The translations under genes and the position numbers were made by a program. A stretch of DNA of 64,000 nucleotides. It comes from Mantamonas sphyraenae (Eukaryota > CRuMs > Mantamonadidae). The notes under the pieces were generated by a model. That model had not been told where the DNA came from. It saw only the letters and a list, made by a program, of their open reading frames with translations, and searched no databases. Positions 10,454 to 23,100 of the stretch are shown here, piece by piece; positions within the stretch are counted from its first letter, which is position 1; each line of letters begins with the position of its first letter. The DNA is taken from assembly GCA_026936335.1 (NCBI GenBank), contig JAPMXV010000028.1, positions 1 to 64,000 of the forward strand. The letters are read 5' to 3'.

Positions 10454-12575
10454 ATGTCCTCTACCTCCATCGCCGGTGTCAACGGAGAACGCACCCATGG
10501 CCAGGACGTGCGCACGCAGAACGGTATGTGCCTCCTCCATGTTCCTTCCCTCCCTCCCTCCTCTCCGTAGCCCCGCCCGCGATCCCATGCGTGCTTCGCC
10601 TCCACATTTTGGCGCCACTTTTCCGTCCACAGCCCCATCCTCTTCCACACGCCACCCCACGCCCTCCCCACCCATCCCTCCGCCTTCCTGTCTCGCTCGC
10701 CCCTGTTCCTGCACATGCTGCCCTGTCCCTCTGCCCTGTGCACTCCCGTCCGCCCTGCCGTTTCTGGCCGTTTGCTCCCGTTCTGGGCACCCTCTCCTTC
10801 CTCCTTCCTCCGCCTCCCGCACGCCCCACACCTTCCCAACCTCCCACCCCTCTCCCCACCCGCTGTTCCCACTCCCACCCAACCGCCACATCCACGTCCT
10901 CCGCCCTCCACTGACCCGCTCCCTCGCACACTCCCCGCCTGCAAATGCGAATTCCTGATCCCGCTCTGATCTCCTCCCAGTCACCGCCTGCCTAGCCATT
11001 GCAAACATTGTCAAGACTTCCCTCGGCCCCGTCGGCCTCGACAAAATGCTTGTCGACGACATCGGAGATGTCCTCATCACCAACGACGGTGCCACCATCC
11101 TCCAGCAGCTCGACGTCGAGCACCCGGCTGCACGCATCCTCGTCGAGCTTGCCGGTCTGCAGGACACCGAGGTCGGCGACGGTACAACTTCCGTCGTCAT
11201 CCTCGCCGCAGAGCTCCTCAAGCGCGCCAACGAGCTCGTCAAGAAGCAGATTCACCCCACCAGCGTCATCAAGGGCTACCGCATGGCTCTCAAGCAGGTG
11301 AAGAAATTCATTGCCGAAAACCTCTCGGTGGACATCACCGAAGACGACAAGGACGTCCTCCTCCAGGCTGCCACCACTTCCCTCAGCTCAAAGGTCCTCG
11401 GCAACACCAGCAGCGACTTTTGGGCAAACGTCTGCTACGACGCAATCACACGCGTCAAGCGCATCAACTACATGGGCGACACCATCTACCCAGTCAAGAG
11501 CGTCAACGTCCTCAAATCCCACGGCAAGTCCATGAAGGAGAGCTTCGTTGTTCCGGGCTTTGCACTCAACTGCACCGTCGCTTCCCAGCTCATGCCCATG
11601 CGCATCGCCGACGCAAAGATCGCCTGCGTCGACTTCAACCTCAACAAGGGCCGCCTCGCCATGGGCATCAAGGTCGAGCTCGAGGACGTCGAGCAGCTCG
11701 AGAAGATCAAGCAGAAGGAACTCGACATGGCCAAGGACCGCGTCATGATGATCATCAACGCAGGCGCAAACGTCATCCTCACCACCAAGGGCATCGACGA
11801 CCTCGTCCTCAAGTACATGGTCGACAACGGTGTCATGGGCGTCCGCCGCTGCAAGCGCGACGACCTCAAGCGCATCGCAAAGATCACCGGCGGCCGCCTT
11901 GTCACCTCCCTTGCCACCATGGAGGGCGACGAAGAGTTTGACCCCGAGGACCTCGGCGCCGCCGAAGAGGTCTGCCAGGAGCGCGTTTCCGACGATGAGC
12001 TCATCCTCATCAAGGGCTGCGCAAACACTCGCGCCTCCTCCATCATCCTCCGCGGTCCCAACAGCATGGTTCTCGACGAGATGGACCGCAGTCTGCACGA
12101 CGCCATGTGCGTTGTCCAGCGCACCCTTGAGTCCAAGCGTATCGTCCCTGGCGGCGGCGCAGTCGAGACGGCCCTTTCCGTCCACCTCGAGAGCTACGCC
12201 TCCATCCTCAAGACCCGCGAAGCCCTCGCCGTCTATGAGTTCTCCCAGGCTCTCCTTGTCATCCCCAAGACCCTCGCTGTCAACGCCGCCCAGGACAGCA
12301 TGGACCTCGTCTCCACCCTTCTCGGTCTCCACCACCTCGCCCAGAAAGACAACGACGACGACAAGAAGTATCTCCGCTACGGCTTGGACCTCATCCAGGG
12401 CGATGTCGTCGACAACGTCGCTCGCGGTGTCGTCGAGCCGACCATGAGCAAGCTCAAGAGCTTTGAGTTTGCCGTCGAGGCCGCCATCACCATCCTCCGC
12501 ATCGACGACATGATCAAGCTCACTCCCCAGCAGCAACAGCAGGGCGGCTACCCGGGTGCAGGCGGCATGATGTGA
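10454..12575 (+). CDS. TCP1: T-complex protein 1 subunit alpha (CCT1/TCP1)
   Basis: This is the alpha subunit of the cytosolic chaperonin TRiC/CCT, which folds actin, tubulin and other proteins in an ATP-dependent cycle. Exon 1 (10454-10523) ends in DVRTQN and joins exon 2 (10981-12575) across a C/T-rich 457-nt intron, giving 554 residues, the family norm. Seen motifs: VKTSLGPVGLDKMLVDDIGD, TNDGATIL, the catalytic-type GDGTTSVVILAAEL and GGGAVE. The match after DVRTQN, VTACLAIANIVK, is specific to the alpha subunit. The C-terminus is Gln/Gly-rich (GGYPGAGGMM), as in CCT tails. Confidence 0.97.
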
Positions 12576-12707
12576 TTGCCCTCCACACGCACGCACACAT
12601 TCACAAACTCTACAGCTGTACTGAGCCACACGCACTACCCACACGACACAATCACGCCCCGAATCCAAACAAAACAACGCATTCTCTCCCAACACAACCT
12701 TCCAACC

Positions 12708-14114
12708 ATGCGCAGCAAACACTCCTCCAGCACCCTGGCGTCCGCCCTCCTCCTCTCCTTCCTACTCCTCGTGGCTACCACCGCCACGCTGGTCTCGGCC
12801 CGCCTCTTTGCCGACGACGGCGTCGTCAACCCGGGCCCCAAATACCAGCGTTACCGCCTCGACGAGTTCCCCAAAGACAAGCCCTTCTTCCAGTGGTGGT
12901 TCTTTGAGATCCAGGACGGTTCCGGCCGCTTCCACGCCTTCTCCTCCTACGGCATGTTCCGCGGTGGCAAGTCGCAGCAAAACACAGGCGCCTACCTGAG
13001 CTACGCCAACCGCTTCCGAGGCCCCAACTCCACCATGACCGGCATCAGCAAGTACGAACGCTGGCCCCTCGATGCTCTCTCCGTCTCCAACTACTACGAC
13101 GTCACCGTGGGCGACGACTTTTCCATGCAGCAACTCGACTCCAACGACACTCTGCACCTCCGCGGCTCTCTGACCCACACCGAGCACTATTGGTTTGCTG
13201 AAAACTGTGCAAAGGATCTGCCCATCACCTGGGACCTTACTCTGACCCGCATTTTCGGCTGGTATGGCCAGCAGGACCTCGAATGGATTTCCGAAACGGC
13301 TGGCCGCGGCGAAATCGGCTGGAACACCCATTCCCACGACGCCCTCGTGCGCGGCACCATCACTGTGGGTGACCAGACGTACACGTTCAAAGAAGGCACA
13401 CTCGCCCGTGCCTACGGCGACATGAACTGGGGGGAGCGCTTCCCCGCATCTGGCCCCAACCCTCCCGTCGATGACCCCTGGGCATGGTTCCGCGTCGTTG
13501 TGCCCAACCAACTTGATCCAGAGCAAGACATCAGCATCATCGCAGGCACAGGTCTCACTGACATTGGCTTCCCGGCCTACCAGGTCCTTGGCGCTTTCGG
13601 CGACGTCCGCCTCACCAATGCCACCCACGTCGGCATGCGCAAGGTTGTCATTTGGGACGAGACTCGTTTCGCCAACCCTGTCGTTGACACCACCAACGAC
13701 GGCAAGCTCATCCGCTTTGACGTCGCACGCAGCAACTGGGTCCAGTACACCGACGACCTTGGCACGGCCAAGATCCCGCTCACTCAGGTCCTCACTCTCG
13801 AGACCACCAACCACAAGCTCACGTTGACCTTTGACAGCCGTCTCGACCAGGTACGCAATCGTTGTCGCCCTCCCCGTGCCCTTTCCCGTCCTCCCCTTCT
13901 GACACGTTTTCCACCCCGCCACCCGCACCTGCAGTACAATCGCCTCCTCTTTCCCTACGACACATTCATCTTTTCCGACTTTGAGGCACTGGGTGTCCGC
14001 TGCAACGCAACCATTGAAATCACAAACCAGCCTACCCGCTCCTTCTCCGTCGACACTGCTGGTCTCGAGTACGGCTACCACACAAAGATCAATTTTCCCA
14101 ACCCGCAACAATAG
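12708..14114 (+). CDS. Secreted CrtC/AttH-like lipocalin-fold protein
   Basis: The start at 12708 gives a Ser/Leu/Ala-rich signal peptide ending around SARLFA. The mature part opens with PFFQWWFFEIQDGSGRFHAF and contains NWGERFP, features of the CrtC/AttH family (hydroxyneurosporene synthase-like, two lipocalin-like barrels). One intron lies at 13851-13934 (84 nt, in frame, with CTGACAC). About 440 residues remain after splicing. Possible N-glycosylation sites (NST, NDT, NAT) fit secretion or an endomembrane location. The substrate is not evident; carotenoid hydration cannot be inferred from family membership alone. The family is mainly bacterial and fungal, so lateral acquisition is possible. 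It is tandem to TCP1. Confidence 0.75.
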   Translation: MRSKHSSSTLASALLLSFLLLVATTATLVSARLFADDGVVNPGPKYQRYRLDEFPKDKPFFQWWFFEIQDGSGRFHAFSSYGMFRGGKSQQNTGAYLSYANRFRGPNSTMTGISKYERWPLDALSVSNYYDVTVGDDFSMQQLDSNDTLHLRGSLTHTEHYWFAENCAKDLPITWDLTLTRIFGWYGQQDLEWISETAGRGEIGWNTHSHDALVRGTITVGDQTYTFKEGTLARAYGDMNWGERFPASGPNPPVDDPWAWFRVVVPNQLDPEQDISIIAGTGLTDIGFPAYQVLGAFGDVRLTNATHVGMRKVVIWDETRFANPVVDTTNDGKLIRFDVARSNWVQYTDDLGTAKIPLTQVLTLETTNHKLTLTFDSRLDQVRNRCRPPRALSRPPLLTRFPPRHPHLQYNRLLFPYDTFIFSDFEALGVRCNATIEITNQPTRSFSVDTAGLEYGYHTKINFPNPQQ

Positions 14115-14191
14115 AGCGTGCAACCATTTGTCAACCATGTGTGTCCAATCCTTGCTTGATCCTCCATTGCTCTGCTTCCACTCCCTCACCC

Positions 14192-17100
14192 TCAATTCGT
14201 GTTCAACACCAGACACACTCCCTGCAACACCCACAGACTCTCGTGCTCCTGGCTCGGGATATCCGCCTCAAACACCAACCCGACTCCCATCGCATTCCTC
14301 CTCTGCTGCGTCACGTACACAGGCGTGCGAATCGTGTTGTGCAACTTGAGTCGGCTCGCTTCGATGGGCACCACCTGCACAATCGGAAACTCCTCCACAA
14401 GTACCTTGTTTCGCTGCGCCGTAAGGCACCCGCGCTCCCGGTCCCAGCTCGCTCCCTCCAGGTACAGGCCCTGGATGTAGCACCCGTCCTCCGGTCGCGC
14501 CGTGATCTCATCCGCCTCCCGATAATCCGTCACCTGCGTAAACAGAGTGCTCTTGTCCAGCGGCCACCCGTGTCGCCTGCAACCCGCCTGCACCAGCGCC
14601 GTCAGATACGCCTCCGGCACGTGCAGGCCCGACAGCCACATCACCACAGGCTCTCCCTTCTCGATCCAGCTCAGGTACTGCTGATACCTCTGGTCAAAGT
14701 ATGCCATCCAGCCACCAAGCGACTTTTCCGTGTACGGTGCCAGCTCTTGCCACCTGCGCGGCAGCTGTCCGTTGTACAACGACGTCGCAAGTTCGTCCAG
14801 CTCAATGCTCATCCCAATCTCGCCGTTCAGCGCACGCTCAAGGTCACGCAGCGTCACGCTCATCTTCTTCACCAGAGCGTTCCATCGCGCAAGCTCCTGC
14901 AGCAAAACAACCTGGCTCGGCGTCAGCTCGTCTCCCAGCGCTTTTCCGATGCGCTGCAAATCAAACTCCTCCGGAATCTTTTGCATCAGCTCATGCGTCG
15001 TGCCCAGGATAAACGTCTCCCGCGACATCCCACCGCTACCCAACGTCGTGCGTGGCTGGATGCTCAACATGTCTCGCCACAGTTGTCGCGACGACGACGT
15101 CAGGTATCCAATCTCTGCGTTCGGGTGCAGCCCAAACACCTCAGGCGTGTCCGTCGGCGGCAGCTCCTCGATCGCCGTCACATAGTTTTCCCGCGGCCCG
15201 TCCTCCGGCACCTTGAACACCAGACCTTCCTCCTCGTTCTCAAAGAACCGGAATGGCTGGAATGTGTCAAACAAAAAGTCGCCCATGTACTCGTTCAGGT
15301 ACGTCATCAGGACACGTCGGTCAAAGTCGTCCGTCACACGACCTCCGTACATCGCCTCGCCAATCAAGTACCGCAGCGAGTTCCACGGAATCGCTGACTC
15401 CTTGTTCCCGTGCGCCTTGCTCAGGTACGTGTTCAGCAGCGTCAGCGACGTCGAAAAGTCGCTCTCGTTAAAGTCGTACGCGATGTTCCACCCAATCTTT
15501 CCGTACTTGCGCCTGTCCTGCACCACAGCGTGGAAGAAGCTAAGCACATACACCAGTGGCTTGAACGCCCAGTGCGGGCACTCTTCCAGATCCTCGTCCG
15601 TGATCCTCGAGTAGCTCTGCTCCATGTTCTGCCGCAGCCCATTCGGCGGCTCCGTCACCACCTTCAGCGACCGCTGCAGGATGCCCACGGGGAACTTTTC
15701 CGTCGGCTCCGTCGTCAACCACAGCCGGAAGTCTGGGTTCGGCTTCTCCGCAAGCTTCTCCGTCAGCAGCTTCTCCAGCGGCTTCAGCCAGCTCGTCAGC
15801 AGATGGCAATTCATCAGGATCACCCATTGTCCACGCGAGATCCCCATCTCAATCAGCTGCTTCGCCGCCTTCTCCTGCCCTTCTCCCAGAGCACGGTGAC
15901 GAATCTTTGTGTTGCCCACCATTCCACGCTGCTCTCCAAGCTTGAAGATGTCCGCTGCAGGATCAGCTCCGGGGCTCAGGATGAACACCACCGGCGATGT
16001 CGCCGTACTCTGCTGGAAGATGTCGTCAATCGACGACTGGATCGGGTTGATGTACTGCTCACCCAGCGTCGTCGTGATGAAATTCTTCACCGCAACCACC
16101 ACGCGGTCGTGCCTGAAGCAACGCAACACACACAGCTGCTGGAACCGGTTCAGCTTGCTGTGCAGGCCAAGCGGCAGGTTCTTCACCTCGGGCGTCGCGT
16201 CCTGGTACCACTCCATCCACACTGCCTCGTTCCCACGGTCCGCCACGCCCCGAACAACCTCTTCAAACACCCCGCCCAGCTCTCCCAACGCCATCAAATC
16301 CTCCCAGCTCTTCTTTTCCACCCACGACACGCGCTCCAGCTCCGACAGCGACCCTTCGCCGCTGCTGCTGCTGCTGCTGCTGCTGCCTCCTTCCACCTGC
16401 CCTGTGCTTCCCGAGCTCGAACTGCTGCCGCCCACCTTGACATTGCCCTTCAGGAAAAACTCCAGCTCCGAACGCACCATCCCGCCGCGGCCTTCCAGAA
16501 TCATCACCGCCATCTGGAATGAAAACGTCAGCTTGTGCTCCTCAAACAGGCTCGTGCACACGTATTTGTACACGTTGCGCGTCAGCGTGTCCATGATGTA
16601 CATCAACCGCGTCTGCAGGATCGTGTCCTTCTTCGACCCGCGCAGCGACGCCTCAAACACGCCCACAAACGCGTTCAGCGAATACTCGTACATCGGATTC
16701 ATCGCGCTCAGCGAGCTCATTGCGAAAAACAAGATGCTGCCTCGCTTCGCCACGGGTTTGTACCCGTTGCGTACCGCCTCAATGTCCTTCGCTGTGCGTC
16801 GTCCCTGCTCCAGCTTCTCGCTGATCTCCACCACCTTGCTCTTGGCGTCCTCCAGCGTCTCGATCAGCTCCGTGTTGTCCAACATCTTGCGCCCGTCGTC
16901 GTAGTGCGCCAGCTCTCGCAACAGTGTGTCCTCCAGACGCTTCAGGTTGCCCTTGTTCTCACTCGTTTCCTGGATCAGTTTCGTGCGCGACTTTTCAAGG
17001 TCGCTGCGCTCGTACCCGACCACCACGCTCAGCAGCTGCTCTGCAAGTCCATCCGGCGTCACGCAGCAGTTCACCACAGCCGTCTTTCCAAACAGCTCCG

Positions 17101-20100
17101 GGTTGTACGCAGGGTTCGCCACCTTGGTCGTCATGTACAGCCGGAACGCAGGATCCCAGTCGATGTCCTTGTCGTTCAGGTTGATGAACCGCTTGTTGCC
17201 AATCACGTTGATGTCCTTCTCCAGCACAGGCTCAATCACGGGATCCACCGCGTCGTCCACACCCTCAATCAGGAACGGCCGCCCATACTGGATCGCATAC
17301 TCCAGCGCGCGCAAAAAGTCCCCGTCGTCAAACGTGGTCACATGCAGCGCACTTCCCTCCATCTTCTTGATCCACTCTACCACCTGCATCTGCGGGTCGA
17401 TGCAAAGCGGCCAACGCGTCGACTGCGTCACCAGGATGCCGTTCTGCACACTCTGCTCGTCCGGCGGCAGTCCTTGCGACGACCAACGCGACACTTCCAC
17501 GTCGTCCGTCAGCAGCGCCTCCACAGTGTAGTCCGCCGTAATCGGGATCTCTCGCCCAATCACGTCCGGCACCCACTCCCCTTCAAGCATGCGCTTCCTA
17601 AACTCGTGTGAGAACGGGCCCGCGTAGCTCAGGAACGCCGCCGCCACAAGGCTGTCTCCCACAAGTCGCTCGCGTCGCTGCTTCGTCTCTGCCAGGTCGT
17701 CCGTCCAGCGCGACCGCTCCGTGCCCAGCCCACTGATCAGCTTCTTTGCTGCCGTCAAGTGCGCCTCCATCTCTTCCGCACGCGCCTTCAGCTCCATTTG
17801 CTCTGCCGTCTGGCCCGCAAACAGCTCACCCAGTTTCATCAGCTCGTCGCTCAGTGCAGCCACGTCCATCTTGATCTTTTCCAGCTCCTTGTTCGCGCGC
17901 TTCAGATCCTTCTCCTTCGCCTGCACACGTTCACGCTTCGGCGCCACGTTTCGCATCACCGAGTAAAAGTTGATCATCGACTTGACCCAATCATACAGCG
18001 CAACACCTGCGCTCGAAATGCTCTCCACCTCGCTGCGCGACCCGATTTGCGAAAAGATCTCCTTCACCTTGTTCATCTTGTTTGACGTCAGCGTCTCCGC
18101 GTCAAAGTTCAGCAGGTCCTGCAGGAAGGACGGACTCGTCATCATCGCCTTGGCTCCCTTCCACGTGTGGTCCTTGAACCCGCGCAGAATCACAACACAG
18201 ATGCACACGTCCCGGATCTGCTGCATCGGGTTGTAGTACGACCGAATCTCCACGATCTTTTCGCGCGGCAAGTTCTGCAGCAGCTCCTGTGCCTCCAGCA
18301 GCTCTGGCATCGCGTCTGCCAGCTGGCCTTCCGCCTCTGCCTTCTCCTCAGACACCCTGCGCTGCGTCTCCTCAAGCTCCGCTTCCTTCTCGCTCGCCGC
18401 CAGCTGCTTCTCCTTGGTCTTTGCGTTTCGCTCCGTGATTTTGGCCAGCAACTCGTCGCACGCCAGCTTCTTTTGGTGCACAATCGCCTTGCTCTTCACA
18501 AGTTCCGTGTTCATCACCTCCACCTCCTGTGCAGCCAGAATCAGCGCGCGCAGGCCGTCGTCCAGGAACTTGGCTTCTTCTCCCAGCTTCTTTCGGTGCT
18601 TCTTCAACAGGCCCATGTATCCGTGCAGGTAGTCCAGGTAGTTCTTTGGCGTCACGTGGTTGCTGCGTCGCAGCTCCGCCTCAAACTCGGCGCAGTGCTC
18701 CGTCACACGTTCGTGTGTCAGCACCATGTGCGACACAATGTCCTCTCGGAAGCGCTCCGGAAGGTCCTCCTCCGCCAACATGTGCTCAGCCACCGCACGC
18801 AGCGCTGTCTCGGGCCAGCGGAAGAACCAGTCGATCACCGTGTTCGACACCAGTCCGGGGAAGTTGCGGCACCTCTGCCGCAGCATCTCTCCTGCTGGCG
18901 ACATGCACAGCACAATGTGCAGGTTGTCTCGGCACTTGTTCACAAAGTAGTTCCAGCAGTTTTCGCGCGTGTCAAAGATGTTGCGCTTGATCACCTCCGA
19001 CCGGATCCCACTGATCAACGCTTCACGCTCGTCGTCCGCAAACAGCGCAGGCACCATGCCGCTCGTCAGCATGTTGTTCACCAGCTCCAGAAACTCCTCG
19101 TGCACCACGTCGTTGTCCGTAAACAAGAACGTCACCTGCTTGTCCTCCTCGCCCAGCTTCTTGTACAGCGTCTTCAGCTCCTCACGGAATGACTCCTCCG
19201 TGTAGTTGCGTGTCAGCGTGATCTGGAACAGCTCGTACCCAGCTGCATGCGTCGCCAGGCGCGTCAGGCTCCTCTTGCCGCTCCCACCAATGCCCACAAG
19301 GAGCGCATTGCCGCGTGGCATGCGGATGATCCGGTGGATGCGCACAAGGTGTTCCAGCGCCTGGTCAAACAGGACAAGGTCCATCTTGCGGTGGTGGTCG
19401 TTGTAGTCCTCCAGCACCTCCATAAACAGGTTGCGCACGCTCTCGTGATCCACAAGGTCCTTGTACACACGCGCATCCTCGCTCTCCAGCGCCTGGTCAA
19501 AGTCACCAAACAGGATCGGATCCTCCAGCGCCCCAACCGCCTCTCGCGGAAAGTAGTGCTTGATCAGCTGTCCGATCTTGTCGTTCAGCCACTGCCGGTC
19601 CTCCACAGAAATCAGCCTGTCATGGAACACGCGCAGGCATTCGTTGCGCCACAGGCGCACAAACTGCTCCACGCCGTCGAACGAATCCGGCCGGCTCAGG
19701 CAAAGACCTTCGTACACGCGCGACAAGTCGCGCAGGTTGAAGATGTAGTGGAACTTGCTCGGCGTCGGTGGCAGGTGCTGCACAACAGCTCGGTACAGCT
19801 TCAGCGTCATCGACGTCAGCTCACGCGACAGGTCACGCAGCCCGTCCGGGAACGACAGCAGGTGGTGGTTCAGCACGCTCGTGTAGATCTTGGTCAGCGA
19901 CTGGTCGCTCGGGAACGTGATGCTAAACACGTTGAACAGCGAGATGAACCGGGGGTCCACTGCGTTGCGCCCTCCGCCTGCAGGGCCCATGGAGCCCAGG
20001 AAGAGCAGGTCCTGCAGCTTCTTCCAAAAGATCTGCTCGCCTCGCTCGTAGAACCCGCCTCGCGAAATCAGCAGACGCAGCAACGCAATCGGCTGCTGCG

Positions 20101-23100
20101 TCTCGTACTTGTCCACACTCGGCATGTTCAGGTCGTCCACGTACGTCACAAGCATGCGTCCCACAGGCGGGCCCAGTGTGTCGCGCGTTTTCTTCTCCAG
20201 AGGCTCCTGGATGGTGTTGCGCACGTCCTGCGCCGTCGTGCGCGAACTAAAGTTCATCGTCAGCGTCAGGAATCGGTCGCTGTCCAGGCCCCTCATGTAC
20301 TTCTGCGTAATCGACGACTTGGCCGTTCCGGTCTCACCCACAAACAGCATCGGCTGCTGCGTGCGCATCACCATGTCCATCAGCATCGTGTAGCGCACCG
20401 TGTCCACCGTCGGCACCAGGATCGACGAAAACTTGCCGTCCTCGGGCGCCATGAACGGCTGCACCATGTCGCCCCACGGGATCCACTTGTTCACTTTCAC
20501 GTCAAAGTAGTACTGGTACAGCGTCGGCAGGGCCGCAGGCAGCTGACCCGTGCCCACCGTCAGGTCCGGGTTGTCCACAATCACCAGATCCGACAGTTTC
20601 TTCACAAACGCATCAAACTTCACCTGCGACTCCTCCACCAGCGCTCCACCCAGTGACCAGATCACGCAAAAGATAAACACCGCCTCCAGGCTGCTCGGAT
20701 CCGTCACCGCGCGCTCCTGATGGTCCAGCACAGACTCCAACAGCGTGCACAGCTGTCGCATCATGTTCATCCCCGTGTACGGGATGATTGTGCGCAGCTT
20801 CTTCGTCACAATTCCTTCCAAGATGCCCTCCGTCACGTAGTCGACGCACGCGCTCACGTACTTGTCGAAAAACGCCCCGAGCACCTCGGCCTCGCTCTTG
20901 TTGTTGCGCCTGCCCAGCCACGTCTTGAAGTACGGCTTCACACCCATGTTCCGCGGATCCACAAACACCATGCCACATCGCGACACCGTTGCAGGCGACG
21001 CAAACTTCAGGTGCGCCACCTCAAACAGAAGCTTGCAGTGGTCCTGAAGCAGAATCCTATCGCTGTTCGGCAGCGTGAGCAGCTTGTTGTCGTCCATCAC
21101 ACTGTTCATGTTCTCCACCCACACGGGGTCCACGTCGCCGTCGAATACCATGTACCGCGCCTCCTTCTTGTCTCCAATCAGCGGCTTGTTCATCTCCTTG
21201 AACAGATACGACAGCAATCCGGGCGTCCAGTCGCGCGTGTTCTTGTCCAGCCGTCCGTACAGCTCCTGCAGCGTCACCGCCTTTGGGTTGAGCACAATCA
21301 GCTTCGTATGCAAGCCCAGAGCCGTCTGCGCGCGCTGAAGCGTTTCCAGCACGACAGTCTTGCCCCCTCCCGTCGGACCCACCACCATGGTTGTGTGGCG
21401 CGTCAGCATCGTCTCGTACACCTGGATCGTCTTGTCAACCTGTTCGGACAGCACCTGCAGGCCGCGCTCTGCAAGCGCGCCTTCCACGGCGTCGTGCAGA
21501 CCGGGGTAGCGCACACGCGGACAATCCAGCTTCGGGAACAGGTCTGCAATCAGACCCAGGAACAGAGGCACGTCCTCAAACACAAACTTGGGCAGGTTCA
21601 TATCGCGCAGCGCGCGCATCAGCACCAGCTCCTCGCTGTACTCGGGCGACGACCGCTTCAGCGCACCCGCCATCACGAGCACGCTTCGCAGCGCACGCAA
21701 ACCAAAGTCGTAGTGGTTCTGCTTGCTCAGTTGCTCGCGCGCAAGCTTGTACAGCACCGTCATCTTCTTTGACAACACCTTGGCGCTGCTGAATCCCTGC
21801 GAAAACAGCATGATCTCGCAAATCTGTTCCATGTCCGGCACCACCATCACCACGGGCCGGAACAGCGCCTTCAGGTTGTCCGGCAGCTCCGTGCGCCCCT
21901 CGTATCCAGGGTTCATGGTCACGAAAATGCCCACGCTGTGATTCAGTCGGATCTCTCGGTCCTGGAACGGAAACTGCGTGTACCTGTGCATCAGCGCCTG
22001 CTGGATTTCGCGGATTTGCGTCGAAATCACAGACAGCACCTGCGGCTCGATGCGGTTGAACTCGTCGAAGCAGCCCCACGAGCCCGTCTGCGCCAGACCG
22101 CTGAACATGCTCCCCATCGCCTCCACGTCCAGGCCCTCACCGCAGTTGAACACGACGCAGCGTAGACCCATCGTTTTGGCCAGGTCCTTCACCGTTTCCG
22201 TCTTGCCCGTGCCTGCCGGCCCCGCTGGCGATCCGCCCTTGAACATGGACAACGCTTGCGTCAGCGTCATGATGCACCTGTCCGTCAACGGCGTAATCAC
22301 AAGTCGCCCGCTCAGGCCCGTGTACTCGTACCCGAACCCGAACGAGCCCGTGCACTGTCGGATCTGGATATCGTCCAGTCCTCGGTTCCAGTAGAAACGC
22401 AGCTGCGACTCCCACTCAAACTCCCGCTCGTCCAGGATGCTGTCTCGCACAAAGCCTTCGATCACGTCCCGGGCGTGCACGTCGATGATGATTTGCGTGT
22501 TCACCTTCTTGCGCTGCTTGCTTGTGATGTCCGTGCGCACAAGATCCACCAGATCGTCGATTTGGCCGTGCAGACGTGCATTCAGCTGCTTCATCATCAG
22601 CTTGTTGCCCTGGCGCACCTGCCGGAACGCATCCTCCACCTCCCACGTCCACCAGATCTGCGATCCCACAAGCGTGCTCATCGCAGGGTACGCCTCGTTC
22701 AGGAACCACTCCACGCGCTCGCTCTTTGGGTAGTAGAAGATTGCCTCTTTCGTCACCTGGTGAAGCGTCTTGCGCATTTCGTCCTCCACGTTGTTCATCC
22801 AGTACTCCACCATGCCCTCCACCTGCACCTGGTGTCGGAACGGAAGCACCTCTTGCTCGCTGCTCTCGACGCCCATGATCATCTTGGCGTTGCGGCCCGT
22901 GCCAAACGTCAGCCGCTTCACGTTTTCAAACAGCTTGATCAAGTGCTCCTGGATCTTGCTCACGTCGTGCGAGCCCAGAATGCTCAGCAATTCCTCGTCC
23001 GTGATGAAGTAGAATCGCGGGAAAGCCATGCGCTTGCTCTCCAGGTACTCGCTCAACGACCGTTCGCACATGTTCAGCTGCGCCTGCAGTCCTCGCAGCT

